DNA of 47,710 bases from Dehalococcoidales bacterium. Its GTDB lineage: Bacteria > Chloroflexota > Dehalococcoidia > Dehalococcoidales > Fen-1064. The notes beneath the pieces are model-generated. The model was not told the DNA's origin. It saw only the letters and a program-made list of their open reading frames with translations, and made no database searches. Position numbers and translations under genes: made by a program. The DNA lies in assembly GCA_020342155.1 (NCBI GenBank), contig CP070842.1:1677819-1725528 (forward strand). The letters are read 5' to 3'. This document shows positions 1 through 8,422 of the stretch, one piece after another. Positions within the stretch are counted from its first letter, which is position 1; every line of letters starts with the position of its first letter.

Positions 1-442
1 CGTCTAGCGAATCCCCTAACACTAGCCTACTATCCGTCACGAACTTTAGATACTTGCTGTCTACCTTGGCCATGCTGTGTGTGATGCAGTCCCTCCGTTC
101 GCATGGCTCCAGAATACGCTCGTGGGTCTCTGTTTCACGGGCAAGCTTCTCCAAAGTGTTTTTGTGAATAGTCAAACCACGTTCCCTCACTCGTCGTATG
201 ATGTTCCCCTTGAAACCTTCCCAGCTTGCCACCGCACTGACGAGCCCCATGTTGCACAGCACTGCTATGTACCCTAAATCTACGAGTTTAATCCTCCTCG
301 CACCCCGTAACCGCACTCGACTCGATTCATACACCTTCACCGTATGGTTCATTAGTTGAAGCATCCCCTCCAGTTCAGCTTGCAGAATCTCCAGCGGATT
401 GCTCGGCTTCCGTGTGTTTGGAAAAAGCTCGTTGCCATTCAT
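1..442 (-). CDS. Hypothetical protein, C-terminus beyond window edge
   Basis: An open frame of 147 codons with no stop runs off the left edge of the window. Its ATG at 442 overlaps the stop of the upstream 38-residue gene by four bases (ATGA), the usual sign of translational coupling, so both belong to one transcript. The visible protein is mixed charged and hydrophobic. It begins MNGNELFPNTRKPSNPLEIL and has a basic middle section with a stretch that could be a short helix (LGYIAVLCNMGLVSAVASW, about residues 56-74). Two cysteines occur close together near residue 120. I do not recognise the family. The location, in a gene-poor stretch beyond the 3' end of a tRNA, suggests accessory or mobile-element origin, but no integrase or phage hallmark is visible here. 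Confidence 0.5.
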   Translation of the reverse strand, partial: MNGNELFPNTRKPSNPLEILQAELEGMLQLMNHTVKVYESSRVRLRGARRIKLVDLGYIAVLCNMGLVSAVASWEGFKGNIIRRVRERGLTIHKNTLEKLARETETHERILEPCERRDCITHSMAKVDSKYLKFVTDSRLVLGDSLD

Positions 443-555
443 TCCTTGTCCCTCATGGCGTATAGGGCTGCTTCTCTAGCTTTTGTCAGTAACTGCTTCT
501 TGACTGAGCCGATAGTACGTTTCCTACTTTGCCTGCCTGAAGATTTGGGTGTCAT
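439..555 (-). CDS. Small basic protein, 38 residues
   Basis: This short frame begins ATG ACA CCC and ends at a TGA that overlaps the next start codon. The product (MTPKSSGRQSRKRTIGSVKK and onward) is strongly basic, with many Lys and Arg in its first 27 residues, which would suit a nucleic-acid-binding or small accessory protein; that is inference only. Support for it being a gene comes from context: a TTGACA/TATTCT promoter with 17-bp spacing lies directly upstream, placing the expected transcription start on or next to the ATG, and the downstream gene is coupled by ATGA. There is no Shine-Dalgarno sequence, as expected for a leaderless message. No family recognised. Confidence 0.45.
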   Translation of the reverse strand: MTPKSSGRQSRKRTIGSVKKQLLTKAREAALYAMRDKE

Positions 556-561
556 GACTGG

Positions 562-590
562 AGAATAGTACAGGTATTCTTAACTGTCAA
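562..590 (-). promoter_or_regulatory. Sigma70-type promoter of the left-edge cassette
   Basis: On the minus strand TTGACA (590-585, perfect -35) is followed after exactly 17 bases by TATTCT (567-562, 4 of 6 -10 matches). The expected start of transcription falls around 555, which is the ATG of the 38-residue gene, so the message would be leaderless. Confidence 0.55.
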
Positions 591-974
591 CTACCCCCGA
601 CGCACCCCATGAGGGCAGATAAGGGATTGTATATACCCATCTACGGTTGGAATGGCGAAAAAGGACTTGCTGGAGTTTTCAAGGATAAACTGGTAAGCAA
701 TAGAACATGGTGGTAAACCAACTAAATCCCACGTAGCTTGTGTAAAAGCCGGAGGCCACTTGCCCCCTTTTTTTAAAAGATATTATCTTTCTTTGTCTTA
801 AAGTGTTAAAAAATGCAGCGATACATTAAGGGGAATCGACATATATCCTCCCCCAGGATTAAATTATGTTCGTCACAATTTCATTGGTATTCATTACTAG
901 ATTAGGTCTTTTCCCCTTGAGTCGACCTCTGGCTTTACATTTTGGTATGTTTGTATCAAATTTGAATTGTACTA
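591..974. other. Non-coding stretch
   Basis: No convincing gene is seen on either strand. It lies between the promoter of the left-edge cassette and the end of the 83-residue gene. The only clear structure is the hairpin with a T tract at 751-774. Confidence 0.5.
751..774 (+). terminator. Candidate intrinsic terminator without an obvious upstream gene
   Basis: GGAGGC (751-756) can pair with GCCCCC (762-767) across a five-base loop with one A-C mismatch, and seven T residues follow directly. The stem is short, but the position of the T tract is right. There is no coding gene upstream on the plus strand within the preceding 200 bases, so it might end a small RNA or be fortuitous. Confidence 0.3.
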
Positions 975-1226
975 CTATCCAAATCTAAAACTTAGTCCCC
1001 CGTCTGCGTTTTGAGTGGTTTTTACCTTCCATCCTGTGTCTTTATAGTGTCTTTCTATTTGTTGAATCACTTTTCCATGGGGAGTTTTCTCAAAAACCAC
1101 TGTCACTGAACCTCCTGGTACATACCTTTCGGAAATAACAGAGTCAATCTCTTTCTCCATATTTTCGATTTCTATTACCTGTACTTCCGATAAATGTTTT
1201 GCCCCCTCATCTTTCTGTACAGGCAT
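975..1226 (-). CDS. Hypothetical protein, 83 residues
   Basis: A complete short frame starts with ATG and is preceded at proper distance by a strong ribosome-binding site (AAAGGAG, about 1232-1238). The product starts MPVQKDEGAKHLSEVQ. It has an acidic, helix-forming N-terminal half and a C-terminal half that looks like a compact alpha/beta fold, with a beta-rich segment ending in DGGLSFRFG. No signal peptide, membrane segment or cysteine motif is present. I do not recognise a family. Codon positions are lower in GC than in the core genes to the right. A possible -35 (TTGACA at 1360-1355, minus strand) lies about 130 bases upstream, but its -10 partner is poor. It is probably a real accessory gene. 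Confidence 0.55.
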   Translation of the reverse strand: MPVQKDEGAKHLSEVQVIEIENMEKEIDSVISERYVPGGSVTVVFEKTPHGKVIQQIERHYKDTGWKVKTTQNADGGLSFRFG

Positions 1227-1812
1227 CTTAGTCTCCTTTCTTAACCGAACTACTTAAAACTGTATTTCTAAATCTCGCACAATACATCAGTATGTAATTC
1301 TATTTCCGCCAATATTCTATATAACAATATAATATCAGTTTATTGGTATAAAGATGTCAAACTGCCGAAGTACACCTGAATATGAAGCACCGTTGCTAAA
1401 AGACCGAGTCCGCTTGCCTCCTTTATTCTTCATATACTACCGTTTAACCCATGTCCCGTCAATACTTTAACTAAACTAATAAGGGAGAGCCAGCCAACTC
1501 TCCCGTTTCTGATGATTACTTTTATCCACCATGACACTCAATTCTTCTCTTCACCTTTCGCAACAACCCCACTACCACTACTGTCATACTTTATTTCTAG
1601 TAAGATTGGATTTACTTCATTCACCTCACAGCTTCAATCGTGTCTCATCACCATAGTTTGTCAAGGGACGGCTGCACTCTCTTTCCTTTTAGGCAGGCAT
1701 GTATAATATATATATCAGTGCCCATCTCGGCTATAAAAAAGGAGTTTGGCGGATTCAGGCTCAGAGGGCAGGGTAATTCGAAAATACCAGATCAGAAATC
1801 AGCTTCAAAACT
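1227..1812. other. Long AT-rich non-coding stretch
   Basis: No supported gene lies between the 83-residue gene and tRNA-Arg. Short frames here read through AT-rich sequence or through the antisense of the tRNA. A hairpin is present at 1483-1504, and a lone TTGACA at 1360-1355 on the minus strand. This unusually long gap for such a compact genome fits decayed inserted DNA beside a tRNA. Confidence 0.5.
1483..1504. terminator. Perfect inverted repeat, possible terminator
   Basis: GGGAGAG (1483-1489) and CTCTCCC (1498-1504) form a perfect 7-bp stem around an 8-base loop. Neither side is followed by a clear T tract, so it may be a protein-binding site or a weak terminator. Confidence 0.3.
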
Positions 1813-1889
1813 TGGCGTCCCTGGCAGGATTCGAACCTGCGACCCGCTGCTTAGAAGGCAGCCGCTCTATCCAGCTGAGCTACAGGGAC
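1813..1889 (-). tRNA. tRNA-Arg, anticodon TCT
   Basis: The minus strand folds as a complete cloverleaf of 77 bases including an encoded CCA. The acceptor arm is GTCCCTG/CAGGGAC with discriminator G. The D arm contains AGCTCAGCTGGATAGAGC, the anticodon loop is CTTCTAA (anticodon TCT, reading AGA), and the T arm contains GGTTCGAATCC. The 3' end points towards the accessory region at the left edge of the window. Confidence 0.97.
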
Positions 1890-1953
1890 AGACTTGATGG
1901 TCATTGTTACTCTATCATCACAGGCGTAGCCCGTCAAGAAGATAGCTGTTGTT

Positions 1954-2451
1954 TTACGCCTGCCACATACCAATGATGGCCAGTCCGAAATAAGACAGGC
2001 AGGTAACAATTACGCCGGCAATCAGCACGCCGATAAGGATTGACAGGAAGGCATACTTGAATCTCATCCCGAAAATGACTGCCGCCAGTGCACCGGTCCA
2101 GGCACCGGTTACCGGCAGGGGAATAGCTACGAAGAGCACCAGCCCGATTCTCTCATACTTTTGGATGATTTTCCCTCGCCGGCGTGTCCGCTCGAAGAGC
2201 CAGTTCAGGATGCGGTCGAAGAAGCGTACCTTGCTCAGCATTCGGGTAACATAGTCAAGGAAGAGCAGGATAAAGGGCACCGGCAGCAGGTTCCCGATTA
2301 CACCGAGCAGGAAGGCGTAGTACCAGGGGAAGTCCAGCAGGCCCATGGCCACCGGTATACCGCCACGCAGTTCCAGTATCGGCAGGGCGGAAGTGATAAG
2401 CACTACCAGCTCACCAGGAAGACCTATGCTTTGGAGCCATTCAGGTGACAC
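1954..2451 (-). CDS. Small multidrug export-type membrane protein (PF06695 family)
   Basis: The product is about 165 residues from the GTG at 2451, which is preceded by an AGGAGG ribosome site; a longer upstream reading would cut into the dxs promoter. It is very hydrophobic, with four or five probable membrane helices. The first runs from about residue 10 and is followed by ALPILELRGGIPVAMGL, the conserved proline/glycine/arginine segment of the small multidrug exporter family (PF06695). A second cluster (IPLPVTGAWTGALAAVIFG) matches the other conserved half. The protein probably acts as a small inner-membrane exporter or homeostasis protein, but the substrates of the family are poorly defined. 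It is divergently oriented to dxs with about 70 bases between transcription units and has no operon partner here. Confidence 0.75.
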   Translation of the reverse strand: MSPEWLQSIGLPGELVVLITSALPILELRGGIPVAMGLLDFPWYYAFLLGVIGNLLPVPFILLFLDYVTRMLSKVRFFDRILNWLFERTRRRGKIIQKYERIGLVLFVAIPLPVTGAWTGALAAVIFGMRFKYAFLSILIGVLIAGVIVTCLSYFGLAIIGMWQA

Positions 2452-2522
2452 GTTCCTCCTTGCTAACCCCGGTCTTGCTGGAGTGTAGCAAATGCATACT
2501 GGGCAGTCAAGCGGGAAGCGCC

Positions 2523-2551
2523 TTGACATGGTTTCGGGACATTGTTAGTAT
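2523..2551 (+). promoter_or_regulatory. dxs promoter, overlapping an upstream ATG
   Basis: TTGACA (2523-2528) and TAGTAT (2546-2551) are separated by exactly 17 bases. The same -35 and -10 hexamers and spacing occur before the pantothenate operon. The -10 covers the ATG at 2550, so transcription would begin near 2558 and the true dxs start must be the ATG at 2568, leaving a leader of about 10 bases. Confidence 0.6.
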
Positions 2552-2567
2552 GGAATCAGGTTGGGAG

Positions 2568-4469
2568 ATGGGGAAAATTTTAGACCAAATCGATAATCCT
2601 GCGGATCTGAAGGAACTAACCCAAGCAGAGCTAAAACAACTAGCTTCTGAAATCCGGGAGGAACTGGTATCGGTCGTTTCTGCCAATGGAGGGCACCTGG
2701 CCTCGAATCTGGGTGTCGTTGAACTGACCATCGCCCTGCACCGTATCTTTGAAAGCCCGAAAGACAAGATTGTCTGGGATGTGGGGCATCAGGCCTACAC
2801 CCACAAACTGCTTACCGGGAGAAGAGACCGTTTTTCTACCCTTCGACAGTTCGGTGGGCTGTCTGGTTTCACCGACCGTAACGAGAGTGAGCACGACCAC
2901 TTTGGTGCCGGTCATGCCAGTACCTCGATCTCCGCAGCCCTCGGGATGGTGGTTGCTCGTGACCTGGCTGGTGATGACTACGAAGTGGTGGCCATCATCG
3001 GTGATGGCGCTGCCACCGGCGGGATGGCACTGGAGGGGATGAACCAGGTAGGACATCTCGGGTCACGACTGATAGTGGTGCTCAATGACAACGGTATGTC
3101 GATTTCACCAACAGTGGGTGCTTTGGCCAAACTGCTTGGGAAAATACGGTTTGATGACCGCTACCGTCGTGCCAAAGACACGAGTAAGCGGATTGTTACA
3201 CGGCTGCCGTTGGGAAATAGAGTCTGGTCGGCGGGTAAACAGGTAGAGACTGGGGTCAAGGGTATGTTCATGCCGACTACCTTCTGGGAAGAGCTTGGTT
3301 TTGCCTATATGGGGCCGGTCGACGGGCATAATATCCATGAGCTTGAGATGGCACTAGCCCATGCACGTGACTATCGGCGGGAACCAATCCTGCTCCACGT
3401 CGTCACTACCAAGGGGAAAGGCTACCTGCCAGCAGAGGGGGATGCCGTCTACTTTCACGGAATTCCGGCTCAGGGCACTGATAACGGAACAATACCGACT
3501 TATAGCGATGTGTTCGCTCAGACCATGCTTCGACTGGCTCGTGACAACCCCCGGCTGGTAGTAATAACACCGGCTATGCCAGAGGGGAACTGCCTGAGTA
3601 TCGTCGCCGCTGAGTTTCCGGAGCGGGTGTTGGACGTCGGTATTTGTGAACAGCACGCCGTCACCTTTGCTGCCGGACTGTCTATCCAGGGTTTCGTCCC
3701 GGTGGTGGCAATATACTCAACCTTCCTGCAGCGCTCCTTCGACCAGATTATCCACGATGTCTGTCTTCAGGACCTGCCAGTGGTCTTTGCCATTGATCGT
3801 GGCGGGATTGTCGGCGATGACGGTAAGACACACCAGGGTGTCTTTGATATCTCTTATTTGACAATGATTCCTAACCTGATTGTGGCTGCTCCCAAGGACG
3901 AAGACGAACTACAGCATATGCTTTATACTGCTACTAAATCGAAGCACCCGATGGCAGTGCGTTACCCTCGTAGCACCGGGCTCGGGGTGAAATTAGATAC
4001 TGAATTCTGCTTAATCCCCATAGGCAGGGGTGAATTGCTCAGGGAAGGGCAAGATGTTGCCATAGTGGCCATCGGTTCCATGGTAGCCCCAGCGCTAGAG
4101 GCAGCCCGGGAGCTGACTGTGAGCGGTATTGAAGCTGCCGTGGTTAATGCTCGTTTCACTAAGCCCTTGGACCGTGAGCTTATCCTGGAGGTCGCTGGCC
4201 GCACTAAACGGGTCGTTACTGTTGAGGAGAATATCCTGAACGGCGGTTTTGGCAGTAGTGTGGCGAACCTTCTTCAGAGGTCTGATTTGAATGATATTCA
4301 GGTGAGAAGTATTGGTCTGCCGGACGAATTTATCGAGCATGGCCCTCAATCTTCTCTCCGTTCACGATACGGTCTGGATTCTGAGGAAATTGCACGGTAT
4401 GTTCTGGCTGCCTTTCCTGATCTTGACCGGGCAAAAACTACCGCCGAGTACTCAGAACTGTCAGGATGA
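2568..4469 (+). CDS. dxs: 1-deoxy-D-xylulose-5-phosphate synthase
   Basis: This thiamine-diphosphate enzyme condenses pyruvate and glyceraldehyde 3-phosphate to DXP, the first step of the MEP isoprenoid pathway (also feeding thiamine and pyridoxal). The 633-residue length is normal for the family. Visible motifs are the N-terminal SNGGHLASNLGVVELTIALH, WDVGHQAYTHKLLTGR, the substrate segment HFGAGHASTSIS and the ThDP/Mg motif GDGAA to NDNGMS. These are followed by the pyrimidine domain with DVGICEQHAVTFAAGLS (catalytic Glu), the STFLQRSFDQIIHDVC segment and a C-terminal transketolase domain ending near GLPDEFIEHG. The start at 2568 is chosen because the ATG at 2550 lies inside the -10 box; homologues also begin near this point. 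pgk and tpiA follow, so the operon makes and uses triose phosphate. Confidence 0.95.
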   Translation: MGKILDQIDNPADLKELTQAELKQLASEIREELVSVVSANGGHLASNLGVVELTIALHRIFESPKDKIVWDVGHQAYTHKLLTGRRDRFSTLRQFGGLSGFTDRNESEHDHFGAGHASTSISAALGMVVARDLAGDDYEVVAIIGDGAATGGMALEGMNQVGHLGSRLIVVLNDNGMSISPTVGALAKLLGKIRFDDRYRRAKDTSKRIVTRLPLGNRVWSAGKQVETGVKGMFMPTTFWEELGFAYMGPVDGHNIHELEMALAHARDYRREPILLHVVTTKGKGYLPAEGDAVYFHGIPAQGTDNGTIPTYSDVFAQTMLRLARDNPRLVVITPAMPEGNCLSIVAAEFPERVLDVGICEQHAVTFAAGLSIQGFVPVVAIYSTFLQRSFDQIIHDVCLQDLPVVFAIDRGGIVGDDGKTHQGVFDISYLTMIPNLIVAAPKDEDELQHMLYTATKSKHPMAVRYPRSTGLGVKLDTEFCLIPIGRGELLREGQDVAIVAIGSMVAPALEAARELTVSGIEAAVVNARFTKPLDRELILEVAGRTKRVVTVEENILNGGFGSSVANLLQRSDLNDIQVRSIGLPDEFIEHGPQSSLRSRYGLDSEEIARYVLAAFPDLDRAKTTAEYSELSG

Positions 4470-4539
4470 GTGCCTGAGACTCTATAGATTACAGTCAAGC
4501 CCCCGAAGCTAACCAAGTCTACATTTGTAGGGGTATTTG

Positions 4540-5745
4540 ATGAATAAGCTATCAGTCAGGGACGTGGATGTCAGTAGTAAGCGAGTCCTGGTCCGTGTCG
4601 ATTTCAATGTACCCCTTGACGAAAGGACCGGAGCAATAACCGACGATGGCCGAATCCTGGCGGCGTTACCGACAATCAGATATCTAATTGACCAAGGAGC
4701 CAGAGTTATTCTGGCCTCTCACCTAGGGCGACCCGATGGTAAGGTGGATGAAAAGCTACGGATGACAGTTGTTGCCCAGCGGCTGTCGCAGATATTAAAC
4801 CAGTCGGTAGAGGCCATCAGGGATTGTATTGGTGCTGAGGCGGAAGAATCCGTGGCCAACCTTAAGAGTGGCGATGTCATCCTGCTGGAGAACCTGCGTT
4901 TCTATGCTGCTGAGGAAGATAACGACCCGCTCTTTGCGCAGGAGCTAGCCAAACTGGCCGATATCTTCGTTGATGATGCCTTTGGTACCGCTCACCGGAG
5001 TCACACCTCGATAGTTGGTGTTACCAAGCACCTCCCGGCTGTAGCCGGTTTGCTACTGGAGAAGGAACTAAGGATGCTGGGTGGTATTCTTGATAGTCCG
5101 ACTCATCCCTTTGCGGCACTGCTTGGCGGCGCCAAGGTCAGTGACAAAGTGGCCATGGTGGAGAATATCATGGGTAAGGTGGATTGTATCCTGATTGGTG
5201 GCGGAATGGCGGCCACCTTCCTCAAGGCGAGCAATCGTGAAGTCGGTCTTTCCTTAATCGAAGAGGAGATGCTTGATACAGCCGCTGACCTCATGGAAAA
5301 AGCAACAAGAAGCGGCGTGCGGATAATGCTTCCTGATGATGTGCTAGTTGCTAACGAAATTAATACTAAGGCCACATTCAAAGTTGTACCTGTTGAGGCG
5401 ATACCCGCTAATATGAGGATTGCTGATATTGGTCCGTGGAGTGTTAAGAGCTTCAGTGAAGAGCTGCGGGGCTGTAAGACGATATTCTGGAACGGGCCGA
5501 TGGGTGTCTACGAGATACCCATCTTTGCCGAAGGAACACTTGCTCTGGCCAAATTGTTGGCTGGGAGCCAGGCAACGACCGTTATTGGCGGAGGGTCTAC
5601 CGCTGAGGCAGTGACACACATAGGACTGGCTGATAAAATGACCTTCGTGTCTACCGGTGGCGGGGCCTCATTGCAGTTTCTCAGTGGTAAGAGCTTACCC
5701 GGCGTCGATGCCCTGCTTGATAGAGATAATCCGGTAAGCAGCTGA
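4540..5745 (+). CDS. pgk: Phosphoglycerate kinase
   Basis: This enzyme interconverts 1,3-bisphosphoglycerate plus ADP and 3-phosphoglycerate plus ATP in glycolysis and gluconeogenesis. The 401-residue length is typical of the monomeric bacterial enzyme. Signature sequences are RVLVRVDFNVPLD, the substrate-binding SHLGRPDG, VILLENLRFY, the DDAFGTAHRSHTS loop, the ALLGGAKVSDKV hinge segment, WNGPMGVYE and the nucleotide loop GGGSTAEAV with STGGGASL. The ATG at 4540 is chosen over the in-frame TTG just before it because it has AGGGG at a good distance. It lies 70 bases after dxs and 37 bases before tpiA, all on the plus strand, and is probably cotranscribed with them. Confidence 0.96.
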   Translation: MNKLSVRDVDVSSKRVLVRVDFNVPLDERTGAITDDGRILAALPTIRYLIDQGARVILASHLGRPDGKVDEKLRMTVVAQRLSQILNQSVEAIRDCIGAEAEESVANLKSGDVILLENLRFYAAEEDNDPLFAQELAKLADIFVDDAFGTAHRSHTSIVGVTKHLPAVAGLLLEKELRMLGGILDSPTHPFAALLGGAKVSDKVAMVENIMGKVDCILIGGGMAATFLKASNREVGLSLIEEEMLDTAADLMEKATRSGVRIMLPDDVLVANEINTKATFKVVPVEAIPANMRIADIGPWSVKSFSEELRGCKTIFWNGPMGVYEIPIFAEGTLALAKLLAGSQATTVIGGGSTAEAVTHIGLADKMTFVSTGGGASLQFLSGKSLPGVDALLDRDNPVSS

Positions 5746-5782
5746 TGGTTCGGGCATGTAATAGCCTTACGGAGGTAGCAGA

Positions 5783-6577
5783 ATGCGCTTTCCAATAATT
5801 GCGGGCAACTGGAAGATGAATACCACAGTGGCTGAAGCCATTGAACTGACAGGTCAGGTTCGTAAAGGAATCAGCAATGGCTTTAGTGTTGAAGTGGTGG
5901 TCTGCCCACCGTTTATCTCTCTGGCAGCAGTAAAGGAGGCGCTCAAAGGGACCTCAATCAAGCTGGGAGCGCAGAACCTTTACCATGAAGAGAAGGGGGC
6001 CTACACTGGAGAGGTCTCCCCACTGATGATTGCTGACCTGTGCGAGGTTGTTATTGTCGGGCATTCCGAGCGCCGGCAGTATTTCGGTGAGACTGGAGAG
6101 ATTGTTAATAGGAAGATAAGTGCGGCGCTGAAAGCCGGTCTTAAGCCTATCCTTTGCGTCGGGGAACAGCTGGAAGATAACGAGGCAGGCCAGACAGCGG
6201 AAGTGGTGACCGAGCAATTACGGTCGTCACTGGAGGGGATCAGTGTTTCCTCCGACCTCGTTGTTGCTTACGAACCAATCTGGGCGATTGGCACCGGTCG
6301 GGCAGCTCACGGTAAGCCGGTGAACGAGACCTCTGCCATTATCCGGCGTACTCTTACTGAGCTGTCCAATCAGGAGATAGCCCAGGGTATTCGTATTCTT
6401 TATGGTGGTAGTGTTACTGCCGAAAATATCGCCGAGTTTCTGGAGCAGTCTGAGATAGACGGTGCCCTTGTTGGTGGAGCTAGCCTCAAGGCAGACCAAT
6501 TTATCAGCATGGTTGAGCAGGCGGAGTATATCTATTTCCCGAACAACCCACCGACCAAGGACCTGATTCCCTGGTAG
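5783..6577 (+). CDS. tpiA: Triosephosphate isomerase
   Basis: This enzyme isomerises dihydroxyacetone phosphate and glyceraldehyde 3-phosphate. At 264 residues it is slightly longer than usual because of a C-terminal tail of about 15 residues ending in DLIPW. Catalytic residues are evident: Asn-Lys in AGNWKMN, the electrophilic His in VGHSERRQYFGE, the base Glu in VAYEPIWAIGTGRA (loop 6 follows) and the phosphate loop GGSVT with the DGALVGGASL segment. The ATG at 5783 has an ideal GGAGG site upstream. The gene follows pgk, so glyceraldehyde phosphate supply is clustered with the DXP synthase that consumes it. Confidence 0.96.
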   Translation: MRFPIIAGNWKMNTTVAEAIELTGQVRKGISNGFSVEVVVCPPFISLAAVKEALKGTSIKLGAQNLYHEEKGAYTGEVSPLMIADLCEVVIVGHSERRQYFGETGEIVNRKISAALKAGLKPILCVGEQLEDNEAGQTAEVVTEQLRSSLEGISVSSDLVVAYEPIWAIGTGRAAHGKPVNETSAIIRRTLTELSNQEIAQGIRILYGGSVTAENIAEFLEQSEIDGALVGGASLKADQFISMVEQAEYIYFPNNPPTKDLIPW

Positions 6578-6632
6578 CCCTCCCGCCGAGGCTACCGCTT
6601 TTTATTGGAGTATTTCTGGTTGTGGCAGAAAG

Positions 6633-7553
6633 ATGAACCGTTTGGTGGCTATAATCGGACCTACCGGAACCGGCAAGAGTCGCCTGGCTTTTCATCTTGC
6701 TCAAGACTTCAATACCGAGATTGTCAGCGCTGACAGCCGTCAAGTGTACCGGTATATGGATATCGGTACTGCCAAACCCACCCGTGAAGAGCTTTCAGTA
6801 GTGCCCCACCATCTGATTGATACAATCACTCCCAGCGAAGATTTCAGCCTGGGCCAATACCAGCGGCTTGCCAGCAAAGCCATTGAAAACATCCAGCATC
6901 GGGGTCGGTTACCGTTACTTGTTGGTGGCAGCGGCCTGTATGTGTGGGCAGTATTGGAGGGGTGGCAGATACCCAGGGTCCCACCTGATACCGAATTCAG
7001 GGCCCGTATGGAGAAGCAGGTTACCCAGTTTGGTATCGACAGGCTTTACCAAGAACTGGTAAGGATTGACCCGCTAACAGCTAAGGGGATTGACCCACGT
7101 AACGTACGCCGAGTTATCAGAGCGCTTGAGATAAACCGTCACGTGAGAGTCCCCGTTCGCGAGCTTCGCGGTAAGCGAACGATTTCTGATAGCTGTCTGA
7201 TAATGGGTCTTACTGCAGATAGGACGGAGCTTTATCGTCGTACTGATGCCAGGGTGGATGAAATGATAGACCGCGGCTTTGTAGCTGAAGTCAAGAAGTT
7301 ATTGGGGATGGGCTACGGGCTTGAGCTCTCGGCGATGTCCGGCATCGGCTACAAACAGATTAGTAGGCACCTGCTTGGGGAGCTTGACTTGGCAGAGGCG
7401 ATAGAGCAGATCAAGGTCGAGACACACCGGCTGGTACGCCTCCAGTACAACTGGTTCCGTCTCAAGGATGAGCGGATACACTGGCTTGACATAAAGAATG
7501 ATGTTGTGGCAGAGGCGAGCAGACTGGTGGAGGAGTTACTCACAGGGACTTAA
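6633..7553 (+). CDS. miaA: tRNA dimethylallyltransferase
   Basis: This enzyme transfers a dimethylallyl group from DMAPP to N6 of A37 in tRNAs reading UNN codons. The 306-residue length is normal. The N-terminal P-loop (IGPTGTGKSRLAF, residues about 8-20) is followed by the substrate motif SADSRQVYRYMDIGTAKP, HHLIDT, and GGSGLYVWAVLEGW. The tRNA-binding insert includes DPRNVRRVIRALEI, and the C-terminal region has the GIGYKQ and TRRLVRLQYNWFR type segments. It is last in the dxs-pgk-tpiA-miaA run and uses an isoprenoid made by the MEP pathway, a plausible reason for the linkage. It converges on panC with only about 30 bases between. Confidence 0.95.
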   Translation: MNRLVAIIGPTGTGKSRLAFHLAQDFNTEIVSADSRQVYRYMDIGTAKPTREELSVVPHHLIDTITPSEDFSLGQYQRLASKAIENIQHRGRLPLLVGGSGLYVWAVLEGWQIPRVPPDTEFRARMEKQVTQFGIDRLYQELVRIDPLTAKGIDPRNVRRVIRALEINRHVRVPVRELRGKRTISDSCLIMGLTADRTELYRRTDARVDEMIDRGFVAEVKKLLGMGYGLELSAMSGIGYKQISRHLLGELDLAEAIEQIKVETHRLVRLQYNWFRLKDERIHWLDIKNDVVAEASRLVEELLTGT

Positions 7554-7582
7554 TCCTGATAGCATGACCGTGACAGGTTATC

Positions 7583-8416
7583 TCATTTAAGTATCGTGTT
7601 ATCGAGCAGCCTCGTCTTGCCGAATCTCACTACCAGCGACAGCAGGCCAGAGGAAGTGGCCGTTTTCAGTTCTTCCAGGGTCTCTGTGTCGGCAACACTA
7701 ACGTATTCTATCTCGGCTAAGGGTTGCTGCTGGATGTGGCTGGTTACTACCTGGCGTAGATGCTCAGCGTCCCTTTCACCCTCTGACCATAGTTCTTCGG
7801 CGAGTTGTATGGCCTCGTAGAGAGACACGGCTGCCTGGCGCTGTTCTTTACTCAGGTAGATGTGGCGACTGCTCATGGCCAGGCCGTCAGGCTCACGTAC
7901 AGTGGGACACATAACAATCTCAAGGTTCATATTAAGGTCGGCCACCATCTTTTTAATAACCAGTGCCTGCTGGGCGTCCTTCTGGCCAAAGTAGGCCTTG
8001 GTTGGTTCGACGATATTAAACAGCTTGGTGCAGATGGTGGTCACTCCGCGGAAGTGGGTTGGACGGGCGTTGCCCTCCAGTCTTTCTGTGAGCTTGCCCA
8101 CCTCCACCCAGCTACTAAAACGCTCCGGGTACATCTCGGTGGCCGGTGGTATAAAGACAACGTCTGTTTTAGCCTCTTCCAGCATAGCCAGGTCGCGCTT
8201 GGTATCGCGGGGGTAATCTTCGAAGTCTTCGCTTGGTCCGAACTGGGTGGGGTTGACGAAGATACTAGCCACCACCGATGCGTTCTCTTTTCTAGCATAT
8301 CGTACCAGGGAAATGTGGCCTTTGTGGAGGTAGCCCATCGTTGGAACAAAACCAAACGGCTCCGGCAATTGACGCCGCAGCCGTTTCATTTCGGTGATTG
8401 TTTCAACAACCTGCAT
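7583..8416 (-). CDS. panC: Pantothenate synthetase (pantoate-beta-alanine ligase)
   Basis: This ATP-dependent enzyme condenses pantoate with beta-alanine, the last step of pantothenate synthesis. At 277 residues it is a standard-size enzyme. It has the nucleotidyltransferase fold: FVPTMGYLHKGHISLVRYA (HxGH-type motif), SIFVNPTQFGPSEDFEDYPR, the HFRGVTTICTKLFNIV segment, YFGQKDAQQALVI and the second nucleotide motif MSSRHIYLS (usually SSRN). The gene ends the panG-panD-panB-panC operon and starts six bases after panB, implying strong coupling. Confidence 0.95.
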   Translation of the reverse strand: MQVVETITEMKRLRRQLPEPFGFVPTMGYLHKGHISLVRYARKENASVVASIFVNPTQFGPSEDFEDYPRDTKRDLAMLEEAKTDVVFIPPATEMYPERFSSWVEVGKLTERLEGNARPTHFRGVTTICTKLFNIVEPTKAYFGQKDAQQALVIKKMVADLNMNLEIVMCPTVREPDGLAMSSRHIYLSKEQRQAAVSLYEAIQLAEELWSEGERDAEHLRQVVTSHIQQQPLAEIEYVSVADTETLEELKTATSSGLLSLVVRFGKTRLLDNTILK

Positions 8417-8422
8417 TGCTTT

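Noticed and set aside
1640..1976. Two overlapping plus-strand frames of 76-85 codons
   Set aside because: They translate the antisense of tRNA-Arg (the familiar spurious GFEPATRCLEG-type peptide) and have no ribosome site.
2445..2567. Extended N-terminus of dxs
   Set aside because: The codons before 2568 include the dxs promoter, and the sequence (TRSSLLTPVL) is unlike DXS homologues.
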